A stretch of 33,694 nt of DNA. It comes from Actinomycetota bacterium. GTDB lineage: Bacteria > Actinomycetota > Actinomycetes > S36-B12. The translations under genes and the position numbers were made by a program. The notes below the pieces were generated by a model, which saw nothing but the letters and a program-made list of their open reading frames with translations, searched no databases and was not told the DNA's origin. Shown here piece by piece: positions 7,323-15,540 of this stretch (position 1 is its first letter; each line of letters starts with the position of its first letter). The stretch spans positions 1-33,694 of the forward strand of contig JAUXRN010000158.1 of assembly GCA_030681835.1 (NCBI GenBank), in the 5' to 3' direction.

Positions 7323-10055
7323 ATGACGGCTACCGCGACCACCACTGCCTTCGTCTTCGACTTCATCGAGGGGGACCGCACGCAGCAGGACCTCCTCGGC
7401 GGCAAGGGGGCCAACCTTGCCGAGATGACCCGCATGGGGCTGCCGGTGCCACCCGGCTTCACCATCTCGACCGAGGCCTGCCGGCACTACCTGCTGCACG
7501 ACGTGCTGCCGGACGGCCTGAGCGAGCAGATCGCACTGCACGTCACGCGGCTGGAGGCCGAGATGGGCCGGGTCCTCGGTGACACGGAGGACCCTTTGCT
7601 GGTCTCCGTGCGGTCCGGCGCCCGCTACTCGATGCCCGGCATGATGGAGACGGTCCTGAACATCGGCCTCAACGACTCCAGTGTCGGCGGTCTGGCGAGG
7701 CACGCGCACGACGAGCACTTCGCGTGGGACTCCTACCGGCGGCTCATCCAGATGTTCGGCAAGACGGTCCTGGGACTCGACGGCGAGGACTTCGAGCACG
7801 CACTCGAGCAGGAGAAGGTCAACTTCGACGTGATCACGGATGTCGACCTGCCGGTCGACTCCCTCAAGCACCTCGTAGGCGTCTACAAGTCGATCATCCT
7901 GGACGGCACCGGCGCCCCGTTCCCCCAGGATCCGCAGGTGCAGCTGGACCTCGCAATCCTGGCGGTCTTCAAGTCGTGGAACACCAAGCGCGCCCGCCTG
8001 TACCGGCGGCAGGAGCGGATCCCGCACGATCTCGGCACCGCAGTCAACGTCCAGTCCATGGCGTTCGGCAACGCCGGCCCCGGCTCGGGTACCGGGGTCG
8101 CGTTCACGCGTGACCCGGGATCGGGCGCCCGCGGCGTGTACGGCGACTACCTCTCGGATGCTCAGGGCGAGGATGTCGTCGCCGGCATCCGCAATACGGT
8201 CCCCCTGCAGGACCTCGAGAAGCTCGACCCCGCCTGCTACGTGCAGTTGCTCGACATCATGCATCGGCTCGAACTGCACTACCGAGACCTGTGCGACATC
8301 GAGTTCACCATCGAGAGAGGCAAGCTCTGGATGCTGCAGACCCGGGTCGGCAAGCGCACGGCCGGCGCCGCGTTCCGCATCGCCGTCCAGCTGGTCGACG
8401 AGGGCGTCATCAGCATGGACGAGGCACTGATGCGGGTCAACGGGGCGCAGTTGGCCCAACTGATGTTCCCGCGATTCGTGGCCGGCGACGACCACGCGCT
8501 CGTCGCGACGGGCATGAACGCATCGCCCGGGGCCGCAGTCGGCCGGGTGGTCTTTGATTCACCGACGGCCGTCCGCTGGGCCGCCACGGGGGAGAAGGTC
8601 ATCCTCGTGCGGCGCGAGACCAACCCCGACGACCTCGGCGGCATGGTCGCGGCGGCGGGAATCCTCACCAGCCGTGGCGGCAAGACCTCGCACGCCGCCG
8701 TCGTGGCAAGGGGCATGGGCAAGACCTGCGTGTGTGGCGCCGAGTCGCTCGACGTCGACACCAAGGGACGCGTTCTGCTCACGGAGTCCGGCCTCGTCAT
8801 CCGCGAGGGCGACACCATCTCCATCGACGGGACCAGCGGCGAGGTCTTCGTGGGCGAGGTCCCGGTCGTCGACAGCGCGGTCGTGCACTACTTCGAGGAG
8901 GGCCTGGACGTGGCGCTCGTCGGGGTTGACGAGCCGACCGCCGAGCTCATCCGCGCCGTCGACCGGCTGATGACGCACGCCGACTCCGTGCGCCGACTGC
9001 GCGTGCGCGCCAACGCCGACACACCGCCGGATGCCATCCGGTCACGGCACATGGGCGCCGAGGGCATCGGCCTGCTCCGCACCGAGCACATGTTCCTGGG
9101 CGAGCGACGGACCTACGTCGAGCGGCTCATCCTCGCCGAGTCCGACGAGGACCGGGAGGAAGCACTGAAGGCGCTGCTCCCATTGCAGCGCAAGGACTTC
9201 ATCCGGATCCTCGAGGCGATGGACGGCCTGCCCGTCACGATCCGCCTGATCGACCCGCCGCTGCACGAGTTCCTTCCCGACCTGACCGAGCTCGCCGTCC
9301 GCGTTGCCCTGGCGGAGTCCAAGGGGGAGCCGATCGAGGCGGACCTGCGAATGCTGCAGGCGGTCAATCGCATGCACGAGCAGAACCCCATGCTGGGCCT
9401 GCGCGGGGTGCGCCTGGGGCTGGTCCTGCCCGGACTGTTCGCGCTCCAGGTGCGTGCCATCGCGGAGGCAGCGTGCTTCCGCCAGCGGATGGGCGGTGAC
9501 CCGCAGGCAGAGATCATGGTGCCGCTGGTCGGCTCGATCCAGGAGCTGGAGCTGGTGATCGACGAGGCCGCCATGGTCCTGAAGGAAGTGGCGGACGCCA
9601 ACGGCTGCACGCTGCGCTTCCCGATCGGCACGATGATCGAGCTGCCACGGGCAGCCCTGACGGCCGGGCAGATCGCCGAGGCGGCGGAGTTCTTCTCCTT
9701 CGGCACCAATGACCTCACCCAGACGACGTGGGGGTTCAGCCGCGACGACGTCGAGGGCGCCTTCTTCTCTGCCTACCTGGACAAGGGCGTATTCGGGGTG
9801 TCCCCCTTCGAGTCCCTCGATCGCGAGGGGGTCGGCGAGCTCGTCCGGCTGGCCGTGGAGAAGGGCCGGGCCACCAGGCCCGACCTGCACTGCGGGGTGT
9901 GCGGGGAGCACGGCGGCGACCCCGACTCGATCCACTTCTTCGACCAGGTCGGCCTGGACTACGTGTCGTGCTCGCCGTTCCGCGTGCCGGTCGCCCGGCT
10001 CGAGTCCGGCCGGGCCACCCTGGCCCGCTCCGCGGCGACGAGTGACACCCGGTGA
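7323..10055 (+). CDS. ppdK: Pyruvate, phosphate dikinase
   Basis: Interconverts pyruvate + ATP + phosphate and phosphoenolpyruvate + AMP + diphosphate in the cytosol. The 910-residue protein has the full three-part layout. The N-terminal ATP-grasp domain shows GGKGANLAEM and VSVRSGARYSMPGMMETVLNIG. The phosphohistidine domain has GGKTSHAAVVARGMGKTC with catalytic His457 and the Thr455 that regulatory proteins modify in plant and some bacterial enzymes. The C-terminal PEP/pyruvate barrel has GIGLLRTEHMF, FFSFGTNDLTQTTWG and a VCGEHGGDP loop with catalytic Cys860. The ATG at 7323 is preferred over an in-frame TTG 36 nt upstream because the family begins close to FVFDFIEGDRTQQDLLGGKG. Its stop codon lies in the loop of a strong hairpin. 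No PPDK regulatory protein is visible nearby. Confidence 0.97.
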   Translation: MTATATTTAFVFDFIEGDRTQQDLLGGKGANLAEMTRMGLPVPPGFTISTEACRHYLLHDVLPDGLSEQIALHVTRLEAEMGRVLGDTEDPLLVSVRSGARYSMPGMMETVLNIGLNDSSVGGLARHAHDEHFAWDSYRRLIQMFGKTVLGLDGEDFEHALEQEKVNFDVITDVDLPVDSLKHLVGVYKSIILDGTGAPFPQDPQVQLDLAILAVFKSWNTKRARLYRRQERIPHDLGTAVNVQSMAFGNAGPGSGTGVAFTRDPGSGARGVYGDYLSDAQGEDVVAGIRNTVPLQDLEKLDPACYVQLLDIMHRLELHYRDLCDIEFTIERGKLWMLQTRVGKRTAGAAFRIAVQLVDEGVISMDEALMRVNGAQLAQLMFPRFVAGDDHALVATGMNASPGAAVGRVVFDSPTAVRWAATGEKVILVRRETNPDDLGGMVAAAGILTSRGGKTSHAAVVARGMGKTCVCGAESLDVDTKGRVLLTESGLVIREGDTISIDGTSGEVFVGEVPVVDSAVVHYFEEGLDVALVGVDEPTAELIRAVDRLMTHADSVRRLRVRANADTPPDAIRSRHMGAEGIGLLRTEHMFLGERRTYVERLILAESDEDREEALKALLPLQRKDFIRILEAMDGLPVTIRLIDPPLHEFLPDLTELAVRVALAESKGEPIEADLRMLQAVNRMHEQNPMLGLRGVRLGLVLPGLFALQVRAIAEAACFRQRMGGDPQAEIMVPLVGSIQELELVIDEAAMVLKEVADANGCTLRFPIGTMIELPRAALTAGQIAEAAEFFSFGTNDLTQTTWGFSRDDVEGAFFSAYLDKGVFGVSPFESLDREGVGELVRLAVEKGRATRPDLHCGVCGEHGGDPDSIHFFDQVGLDYVSCSPFRVPVARLESGRATLARSAATSDTR

Positions 10056-10063
10056 CGGGTGTC
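10044..10063 (+). terminator. Hairpin at the end of ppdK
   Basis: Perfect 8-bp arms GACACCCG / CGGGTGTC enclose a GTGA tetraloop, and the ppdK stop codon TGA (10053-10055) is within that loop. There is no T tract, as is common for GC-rich actinobacterial terminators. The next gene starts 40 nt downstream. Confidence 0.55.
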
Positions 10064-10091
10064 GCAACCGCGTAACCCATGAGGCACGTGT

Positions 10092-10097
10092 GACGAT
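10092..10097 (+). promoter_or_regulatory. Possible leaderless-type -10 box GACGAT for the DUF218 gene
   Basis: GACGAT, then 6 nt, then GTG at 10104. Only the A2 and T6 positions match the usual consensus, but the spacing is the same as for its neighbours. Confidence 0.35.
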
Positions 10098-10103
10098 TGG
10101 GAC

Positions 10104-10781
10104 GTGAGCGCTCCTTCCCTGGCGTCCGCCATGCGCTCGCGAGCCTCCGTCGCCAGCGTTGCCGCGACGGCCCGCGTGCCCCGCACCGCACGTGGCGTGA
10201 CGACGGTGGCGCTGACCGTGGTCGTTGCGCTCGGCCTGCTCCTCCCGATCGGAGCGGTGCTGCAGATCGTGCTCATGGCGCAGGTGGACGACCGCACCAG
10301 GACCCAGGCGATCGTCGTCCTCGATACCGGCCGGGTTTGGGGGAACCCAGGGCAGGTGCTGCAGGCCCGACTGGCCCACGCCGCCGATCTCTACCGTGCG
10401 GGGGTTGCCCCGGTGGTCGTCCTGACCGGGCCCGAGCGGGTCGTGCTGCAGGGCCGGGCCGACCTGATCGCCTACGGGGTGCCAGCCGAGGACATCGTCG
10501 GCTTCACCACGGGTGCGGACACCGTGGGAGCCCTCCAGATCATCGCCGGGGTCATGCGCGACCTCGGCTGGTCGGCCGCCACGGTCGTGACCGACCCGGC
10601 GCACGCCGCGCGGGCCCACGCCACGGCGACGGCCCTGGGGATCGACGCCCACCTCTCGCCCACGGCAGAGGGGACCGGGACGGCGCTAACGTCGGAATAC
10701 GTGGGCAAGGAGACTGTCGCCCTGCTGCGATTCCACCTGATGACCCGGTGGTCGCTGGTGCCGATCGTCCCCCAGGCCTAG
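10104..10781 (+). CDS. DUF218 (YdcF/SanA-like) membrane-anchored protein
   Basis: The 225-residue protein has a basic head, one hydrophobic helix (about 33-57), then a DUF218 domain facing outward. Recognisable family features are AIVVLDTGRVWGNPGQVLQARLAHAADLYRAG, the VVVLTGP strand and a TTGADTVGALQ segment; in SanA/YdcF-type proteins the matching stretches are ..LGgg....R...a..Ly..G and E...T..N. This class is linked to envelope integrity in enterobacteria, but the reaction is not established. The GTG start agrees with the -10 box spacing. The gene converges on the TlpA-like gene and shares CTAG with it. Confidence 0.8.
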   Translation: MSAPSLASAMRSRASVASVAATARVPRTARGVTTVALTVVVALGLLLPIGAVLQIVLMAQVDDRTRTQAIVVLDTGRVWGNPGQVLQARLAHAADLYRAGVAPVVVLTGPERVVLQGRADLIAYGVPAEDIVGFTTGADTVGALQIIAGVMRDLGWSAATVVTDPAHAARAHATATALGIDAHLSPTAEGTGTALTSEYVGKETVALLRFHLMTRWSLVPIVPQA

Positions 10782-11347
10782 TTCAGCGACTCCGGCTGCG
10801 CGGGCTCCGCGACCACGCCGGCCACCAGTGCCGGCAGTGTCGCCGGATCCACCTCGCCGATGATGCGGACCGCCACGCGGCCGTCCCGGTCGAGGATCAC
10901 GGTGCTGGGCAGGGATGCGGGGGGCACTCCAGGGACCGTGGGCAGGATGTCGCCCTCCGGGTCGACGATGCTCGGGTAGGTGACCCCCAGGCTGTCCGCA
11001 AAGGCCGCGGCGGCGTCCGAGTCGTCACTGACGTTGAGGCCAACCACGGCGACCTTCCGCGGGTCAGCGTCCGCGGCAAGGTCGACCAGGGCGGGCAGCT
11101 CGGCCCGGCACGGCTCGCACCATGAGGCCCAGGAGTTGAGGACGACCACCCGGCCCCGCAGGTCGGCCAGGTCGAGCATGCCGCCGTCCAACGTGGGCCC
11201 GGCGATGGGCGGAAGGGCCGCGCGGTCCTCCGAGTCGATGACGGTGGTGCCGACCTGCACAGGCTGGTCTCGACCACAGCCGGGCAAGGCGGCGAGCGTG
11301 ACGAGGAGCGCTGGCACCAGGAACGCGAGTTCCCGCCGCTTGGTCAC
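10778..11347 (-). CDS. TlpA/ResA-like thioredoxin-fold lipoprotein
   Basis: A 189-residue secreted thiol-disulfide protein. The N-terminus is a lipoprotein signal with lipobox LPGC (Cys24), so it should be anchored on the outer face of the membrane. The thioredoxin-like domain follows: LRGRVVVLNSWASWCEPCRAELP carries the redox pair Cys77-Glu-Pro-Cys80, and the cis-Pro loop is probably ASLPSTVILD. The WCxPC context is typical of the TlpA/ResA group, which reduces apocytochrome c or other exported thiols, or serves disulfide exchange. With the VKOR gene 3.6 kb away it could be part of one extracytoplasmic redox couple; this is inference. The GTG start has a TAGCAT hexamer ending 6 nt upstream. 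Confidence 0.92.
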   Translation of the reverse strand: MTKRRELAFLVPALLVTLAALPGCGRDQPVQVGTTVIDSEDRAALPPIAGPTLDGGMLDLADLRGRVVVLNSWASWCEPCRAELPALVDLAADADPRKVAVVGLNVSDDSDAAAAFADSLGVTYPSIVDPEGDILPTVPGVPPASLPSTVILDRDGRVAVRIIGEVDPATLPALVAGVVAEPAQPESLN

Positions 11348-11353
11348 CGCGTC

Positions 11354-11359
11354 ATGCTA
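11354..11359 (-). promoter_or_regulatory. Leaderless-type -10 box TAGCAT for the TlpA-like gene
   Basis: On the minus strand TAGCAT, 6 nt, then GTG at 11347. Confidence 0.5.
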
Positions 11360-11444
11360 GCCGTGGGTAATCCCCTCGTGTCCTCCGCGTTCGTGAGTGG
11401 ATAGAGGCCGGGGTCGTTCGGGACGGTCCAATCCGACGCGGCGC

Positions 11445-11450
11445 TACTCT
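11445..11450 (+). promoter_or_regulatory. Leaderless-type -10 box TACTCT for dgt
   Basis: TACTCT, 7 nt, then the GTG start of dgt. No Shine-Dalgarno sequence lies between. Confidence 0.5.
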
Positions 11451-11457
11451 CGGCTGC

Positions 11458-12696
11458 GTGAGCCCGGTACCGCCCATCGGATATGACGAGCACGACGTCG
11501 AGCGGCTCGTGCCCGAGCCGGTGAAGGAGTCGGTCCGCAGCGCGTTCGCCCGCGACCGTGCCCGGGTGCTTCATTCATCGGCCCTGCGCCGGCTGGCGGC
11601 CAAGACCCAGGTGATGGTCGCGGGGGAGTCGGACTTCCCGCGGACTCGGCTCACCCACACCCTCGAGGTCGCGCAGATCGCGCGCGAGCTCGGCGATGCC
11701 CTCGGGTGCGACCCCGACGTTGTCGAAGTGGCCGGGCTGGCCCATGACCTCGGCCACCCCCCGTACGGCCACAACGGGGAGGATGCCCTGGACGAGGTGG
11801 CCGATCGCATTGGCGGCTTCGAGGGCAATGCGCAGTCCCTCCGCGTGCTCGCCCGGCTCGAGGCGAAGGTGGTCGACCCTGGAACAGGGCAGAGCGTTGG
11901 CCTCAACCTCAGCCGTGCATCCCTCGACGCCGCCTGCAAGTACCCCTGGGCGCGCAAGCCGGGACTCCGCAAGTTCGGCGCATACGAAGACGACCTCGAC
12001 GTGTTCGCCTGGCTGCGAGCCGGCGCGCCTGGGGAGCGGACCTGCATCGAGGAGCAGGTCATGGACTGGTCCGACGACGTCGCCTACTCCGTGCACGATG
12101 TCGAGGATGCCGTGCACTCGGGTCTGGCCCGGCTCGAGGCGTTCCGCTCGCCCGCCGAGCGTGCCGCGCTCGTCGAGGCGGCCTTCGACCGCTTCGGCTC
12201 CCCGGCCGGGACGGCCGAGCTCGAGGAGGCCTTCGACCGCCTCGTCGCGCTGGAGTACTGGCCGTCGGGCTTCGACGGGTCACTGCACGACCTGGTGGCG
12301 CTCAAGCGGTTCACGAGCTACCTCATCGGCCGGTTCTGCTCGGCCGCGCAGGTCGCGACGCAGGTCGCCTACGGCCCAGGTCCGCACACTCGATACGACG
12401 CGGAACTCGTGGTTCCCGACGAGGTGCGCGCAGAGGTGTCGGTGATGAAGGCGGTCGCCGTGGTGCACGTCATGAACCGCGACGGGGCGGAGGCCGAGTA
12501 CGCCCGACAGCGCGAACTGATCGCCGAACTGGTCGCGGCACTCGTCCTGGACGGCGGACGCTCGCTGGAGCCCTGGCTGCGGCCCTGGTACCTGGACGCC
12601 CAGTCGGACGCGGAGCGGTTGCGGGTCATCGTCGACCAGGTGGCCAGCCTGACCGACGTCAGCATCGTGGCCTGGCATGGCCGGCATGTCCGCTGA
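11458..12696 (+). CDS. dgt: Deoxyguanosinetriphosphate triphosphohydrolase-like protein
   Basis: HD-domain phosphohydrolase that splits dNTPs, classically dGTP, to the nucleoside and triphosphate, helping to control dNTP pools. In the 412-residue protein the metal-binding residues are visible as His67 in RLTHTLEV, His96-Asp97 in GLAHDLGHPPYGHNGE, and a later acidic pair DD at 206-207 in DWSDDVAYSVHD. The family signature GFEGNAQSLR is at 120-129. It lies on the dnaG side of the block, in the arrangement usual for actinobacteria. The GTG start is backed by the -10 box spacing and by the family N-terminus. A palindromic repeat follows 9 nt after the stop. Confidence 0.93.
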   Translation: MSPVPPIGYDEHDVERLVPEPVKESVRSAFARDRARVLHSSALRRLAAKTQVMVAGESDFPRTRLTHTLEVAQIARELGDALGCDPDVVEVAGLAHDLGHPPYGHNGEDALDEVADRIGGFEGNAQSLRVLARLEAKVVDPGTGQSVGLNLSRASLDAACKYPWARKPGLRKFGAYEDDLDVFAWLRAGAPGERTCIEEQVMDWSDDVAYSVHDVEDAVHSGLARLEAFRSPAERAALVEAAFDRFGSPAGTAELEEAFDRLVALEYWPSGFDGSLHDLVALKRFTSYLIGRFCSAAQVATQVAYGPGPHTRYDAELVVPDEVRAEVSVMKAVAVVHVMNRDGAEAEYARQRELIAELVAALVLDGGRSLEPWLRPWYLDAQSDAERLRVIVDQVASLTDVSIVAWHGRHVR

Positions 12697-12705
12697 CAAT
12701 CCGCC

Positions 12706-12762
12706 GATACCAGCACCTGGCGTCGAAAGACGGCCCCGGGATTGACCCCTGCTGCTGGTGTC
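12706..12762 (-). repeat. 57-nt imperfect palindromic repeat, copy 2
   Basis: This is the reverse-orientation copy of the element at 6488-6544. The arms can be extended to about 13 nt (CGCCGATACCAGC against GCTGGTGTCGGCG), with one change that still allows a G-U pair in RNA. The core GTCAATCC...CGTCTTT...CGACGC is kept between copies. It sits between dgt and the secreted hydrolase gene. Confidence 0.75.
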
Positions 12763-12796
12763 GGCGTGGTGGGGTCATCCGGAGGATGCTGGGCAC

Positions 12797-14299
12797 ATGA
12801 GTCGAGTCCCCGTGCTGTTCGGAACTGCCCTCACCGCGGCCGCGTGCGCACTCGTCGGCCTGGCCGGGTTTGGCCCGCCGGCCGCAACGGCTGCCCCGGC
12901 GGCCACCGCCCTCGACTGGGCCGCCTGCACGAAGGAAGGGCTGCGCGAGGGCGGCTTCGAGTGCGCCACCCTGGTCGTGCCCATGGACCGCGAGCAGCCC
13001 GGCGCCGGCAGCTTCCGGCTCGCGGTGGCGCGGCATCGCAGCAACGGGCCCGCAGACCAGCGCATCGGGTCGCTCATCTTCAACCCTGGTGGCCCGGGGG
13101 GCTCCGGTCTGGATGCCCTGTCCCTCATCTGGCACCTGCTGCCGGCCGGGATCAAGTCCCGTTTTGACCTCGTCACCTGGGATCCGCGTGGGATCGGCGC
13201 CACCCGGCCCGTCCTGAGGGACTGCGCAACGCCGTTCCCCGCGCGGCCCGCAACGGGTCCCATCGACTGGGCATCGGTGGTCCGGGGCTTCGCCACCACG
13301 ATGGCGGCGGCCAACCGAGCCTGCCAGCAGCGCAACTCCTCCTTCATCGAGCACATGGGCACCAACGAGGTCGTGCAGGACCTCGATCGGCTCCGGTCGG
13401 CAATTGGAGACGAGAAACTGACCTACTGGGGCATGAGCGCCGGCACGAGGATCGGCTATGTGTACGCGCTGGCCTTCCCTGACCGCGTCCGCGCGGTCCT
13501 TCTCGACGGTTCCATAGACCCGGCCTCGACCCTGCTGTCGCTCACCGAGGGAGGGGCCGCGCCCGATCAGGCATTCGGGTCGTTCGCGGACACGTATCCG
13601 ACCGCCGCCGCCCAGTGGGCAGACGTGCTGACAACGCTCGACGAGCGCACCTTTGCGCTGCCGGACGAGCAGGTGCTCGATCGATGGGTGCTCGCCGACT
13701 TCGTATACAACTACATCGCCCAGCAGGCCTTCTACCCGGACGTTGCCTACGTCATCGAGTTGGCTCACGCGGCGCTGCTCGGTCCTGCCGACGGTCGGGC
13801 CGAGGCCGCGACCGCCCTGGCGATGGTCGTCGCGGGGCAGCGCTCAGCGCCCAACAGCAATGCCGGCGGCGCCTTTGCCGTGGTGAACTGCCTGGACTAC
13901 CCGGGACGGCCCAGCGTGAGCCGCATGGTGTCCGCCGTGAAGCAGCAGGTCCGGCTCGGCCCGGAGTACGGCGGCAGCCTTGGGACGATGTTCGCGACCA
14001 ACTGCTCGGGGTTCACGTTCGACCCCGATCCCATACCGCTGATCACCGGCCCCGGATCGGACGTGCCCGTCCTCATTCTCGGGGCATCCCGCGACGGTTC
14101 CACGATCGTGCAGTGGACCGCCCGGATGTCGCGCGCCTTCCCCGAGTCGCGCACGGTCACCTACGCGGGCGGGCAGCACATCACTTGGCTGTTTGCCGGG
14201 TCGACATGCGTCGATCGAGTCGCCAACGCGTACCTCACCAGCCAGCGGCTGCCGGTCGCCGACCGCGGCTGCCCGAACACGGTGCGCCCAGCGAGCTAG
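12797..14299 (+). CDS. Secreted alpha/beta hydrolase, TAP-like (tripeptidyl aminopeptidase type)
   Basis: A 500-residue exported serine hydrolase. The signal peptide is residues 1 to about 33 (hydrophobic core, then AATAAPAA). The alpha/beta hydrolase core has the oxyanion loop FNPGGPGGSG. The nucleophile elbow is WGMSAGT with Ser214; the family usually has GxSYG, so Ala after Ser is a variant. Asp433 (GASRDGST) and His461 (GGQHITW) complete the triad. The C-terminal part corresponds to the TAP-like domain of Streptomyces SlpD/SlpE-type proteins, which remove N-terminal di- or tripeptides. The ATG at 12797 is preferred over a GTG 39 nt upstream because that GTG is inside the repeat and the signal peptide starts here; GGAGGA lies 10 nt upstream. 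The end shares CTAG with the convergent aminotransferase gene. Confidence 0.9.
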   Translation: MSRVPVLFGTALTAAACALVGLAGFGPPAATAAPAATALDWAACTKEGLREGGFECATLVVPMDREQPGAGSFRLAVARHRSNGPADQRIGSLIFNPGGPGGSGLDALSLIWHLLPAGIKSRFDLVTWDPRGIGATRPVLRDCATPFPARPATGPIDWASVVRGFATTMAAANRACQQRNSSFIEHMGTNEVVQDLDRLRSAIGDEKLTYWGMSAGTRIGYVYALAFPDRVRAVLLDGSIDPASTLLSLTEGGAAPDQAFGSFADTYPTAAAQWADVLTTLDERTFALPDEQVLDRWVLADFVYNYIAQQAFYPDVAYVIELAHAALLGPADGRAEAATALAMVVAGQRSAPNSNAGGAFAVVNCLDYPGRPSVSRMVSAVKQQVRLGPEYGGSLGTMFATNCSGFTFDPDPIPLITGPGSDVPVLILGASRDGSTIVQWTARMSRAFPESRTVTYAGGQHITWLFAGSTCVDRVANAYLTSQRLPVADRGCPNTVRPAS

Positions 14300-15489
14300 G
14301 GCATCGATTCGGCTACGGCGCGCACGAGGGCATCGATCTCGTCCTCGCTGTTGTAGGCGTGCGGGCTGGCTCGCACCATGCCCTCGAGCCCATGCGCCTC
14401 GAAGTCGTGGCGTGCGGTGGCCGGGGACGTCAGGCTGACGTTGATCCCCAGGGCCGTGATCGCGCGGACGAGGTCCGCCGCCGCCACGGCTTCACGGGTG
14501 AAGGTCACGATGCCCGAGCGCTCGACCCCACGGTCATGCACGCGGACTCCGTCGACGGAAGACAGGTCCGTGCGGGCCCGCGCGGCGAGCTGGGCGATCC
14601 GCCCTGCCAGTGTCTCGATGCCGCAATCCAGGGCGTAGTCGATCGCGGATCCGAGGCCGAGGATCGCCGCGTAGGACTTCTCGAAGTACTCGTACCGACG
14701 TGCCCCAGGCTGCAGTTCGTACCCGCCTGGGGTCCACGTCGCCGACTGCATGTCGATTGGGAACGGCTCGAGCGCGTCGAGTGCGTGGTCCGAGGCGTAC
14801 AGGAAGCCAGTACCCCGAGGACCGCGCAGCCACTTGCGCCCGGTGGCCGAAAGGAAGTCCGCGCCGATCGAGGGAGCATCGACGGGCAGCTGGCCGACTG
14901 ACTGGCAGGCATCGACGAGATACCAGGCCGGGTGACCCCGCAGCGCGGCGCCGATCGAAGCCACGTCGTTGACGAGCCCATTCTGGGACGGGCAGTGCGT
15001 GATCGCGACGATCGCGACGTCATCGTCCAGCGTGCGGACAAGCGACTCGACGTCGACGCAGCCGTGCTCGTCGTCGGGGATGAACTCCAGCCGGGCCCCT
15101 GACCGCGCCGCCACCTGCAGGACGGGAAGCACGTTGGAGGCGTACTCGGCCGACGACACGAGGATCCGTGACCCCGGCCCCAGCGGGCGGGTGAACGCGA
15201 TTGCCTGGAACGCCCGGGACCACCCCTCCGTCGCGGACTCGACCAGCGCCACCTGGTCCGGCCGGCAGCCGACGAGCGTGGCGATGGAGCCGTAGACCGC
15301 GGCGAAGTCGTCCGCGAGGCGGGCATACGCCTCGTACCCGCCCATCCGCTCCTCGAGGCGCAGGAAGCCGACAACCGCCTCCGTGACGACCGATGGCGGG
15401 AGCGCGGCCCCTGCATTGTTCAGGTGGGCGACGTGGCTGCTGCCGGCCGTGTCCGCCCTCAGCCGGCCGACGTCCAGGGGATCACTCAT
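14296..15489 (-). CDS. Class V aminotransferase-fold PLP enzyme
   Basis: A 397-residue fold-type I PLP enzyme of the cysteine desulfurase/isopenicillin N epimerase-like group. HLNNAGAALPP (about 22-32) is the conserved start of the group. The PLP site is clear: LVDACQSVGQLPVD supplies the Asp that holds the pyridine nitrogen, and SATGRKWLRGPRGTGFLY supplies the Schiff-base Lys. I see no clear catalytic-Cys loop of a classic desulfurase, so a lyase, epimerase or EgtE-like role is equally possible; no egt cluster is nearby. The start is chosen at MSDPL (15489), with an AAAGAT hexamer 7 nt upstream; an alternative ATG lies three codons upstream at 15498. It diverges from dnaG across about 50 nt. 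Confidence 0.88.
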   Translation of the reverse strand: MSDPLDVGRLRADTAGSSHVAHLNNAGAALPPSVVTEAVVGFLRLEERMGGYEAYARLADDFAAVYGSIATLVGCRPDQVALVESATEGWSRAFQAIAFTRPLGPGSRILVSSAEYASNVLPVLQVAARSGARLEFIPDDEHGCVDVESLVRTLDDDVAIVAITHCPSQNGLVNDVASIGAALRGHPAWYLVDACQSVGQLPVDAPSIGADFLSATGRKWLRGPRGTGFLYASDHALDALEPFPIDMQSATWTPGGYELQPGARRYEYFEKSYAAILGLGSAIDYALDCGIETLAGRIAQLAARARTDLSSVDGVRVHDRGVERSGIVTFTREAVAAADLVRAITALGINVSLTSPATARHDFEAHGLEGMVRASPHAYNSEDEIDALVRAVAESMP

Positions 15490-15496
15490 GCCGGAC

Positions 15497-15502
15497 ATCT
15501 TT
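15497..15502 (-). promoter_or_regulatory. Possible leaderless-type -10 box AAAGAT for the aminotransferase-fold gene
   Basis: On the minus strand AAAGAT lies 7 nt before the ATG at 15489. This is a weaker match than its neighbours. Confidence 0.3.
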
Positions 15503-15528
15503 GCGTGGGCACGGTCCGGGACCACACC

Positions 15529-15534
15529 TACACT
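15529..15534 (+). promoter_or_regulatory. Leaderless-type -10 box TACACT for dnaG
   Basis: TACACT, 6 nt, then the dnaG ATG at 15541. This site decides between the ATG and longer in-frame starts that would run into the divergent gene. Confidence 0.55.
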
Positions 15535-15540
15535 CGCGGT

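Noticed and set aside
9042-10652. A long minus-strand open frame opposite ppdK and the DUF218 gene
   Set aside because: It crosses two well-supported genes, has biased composition and shows no ribosome binding site or motif.
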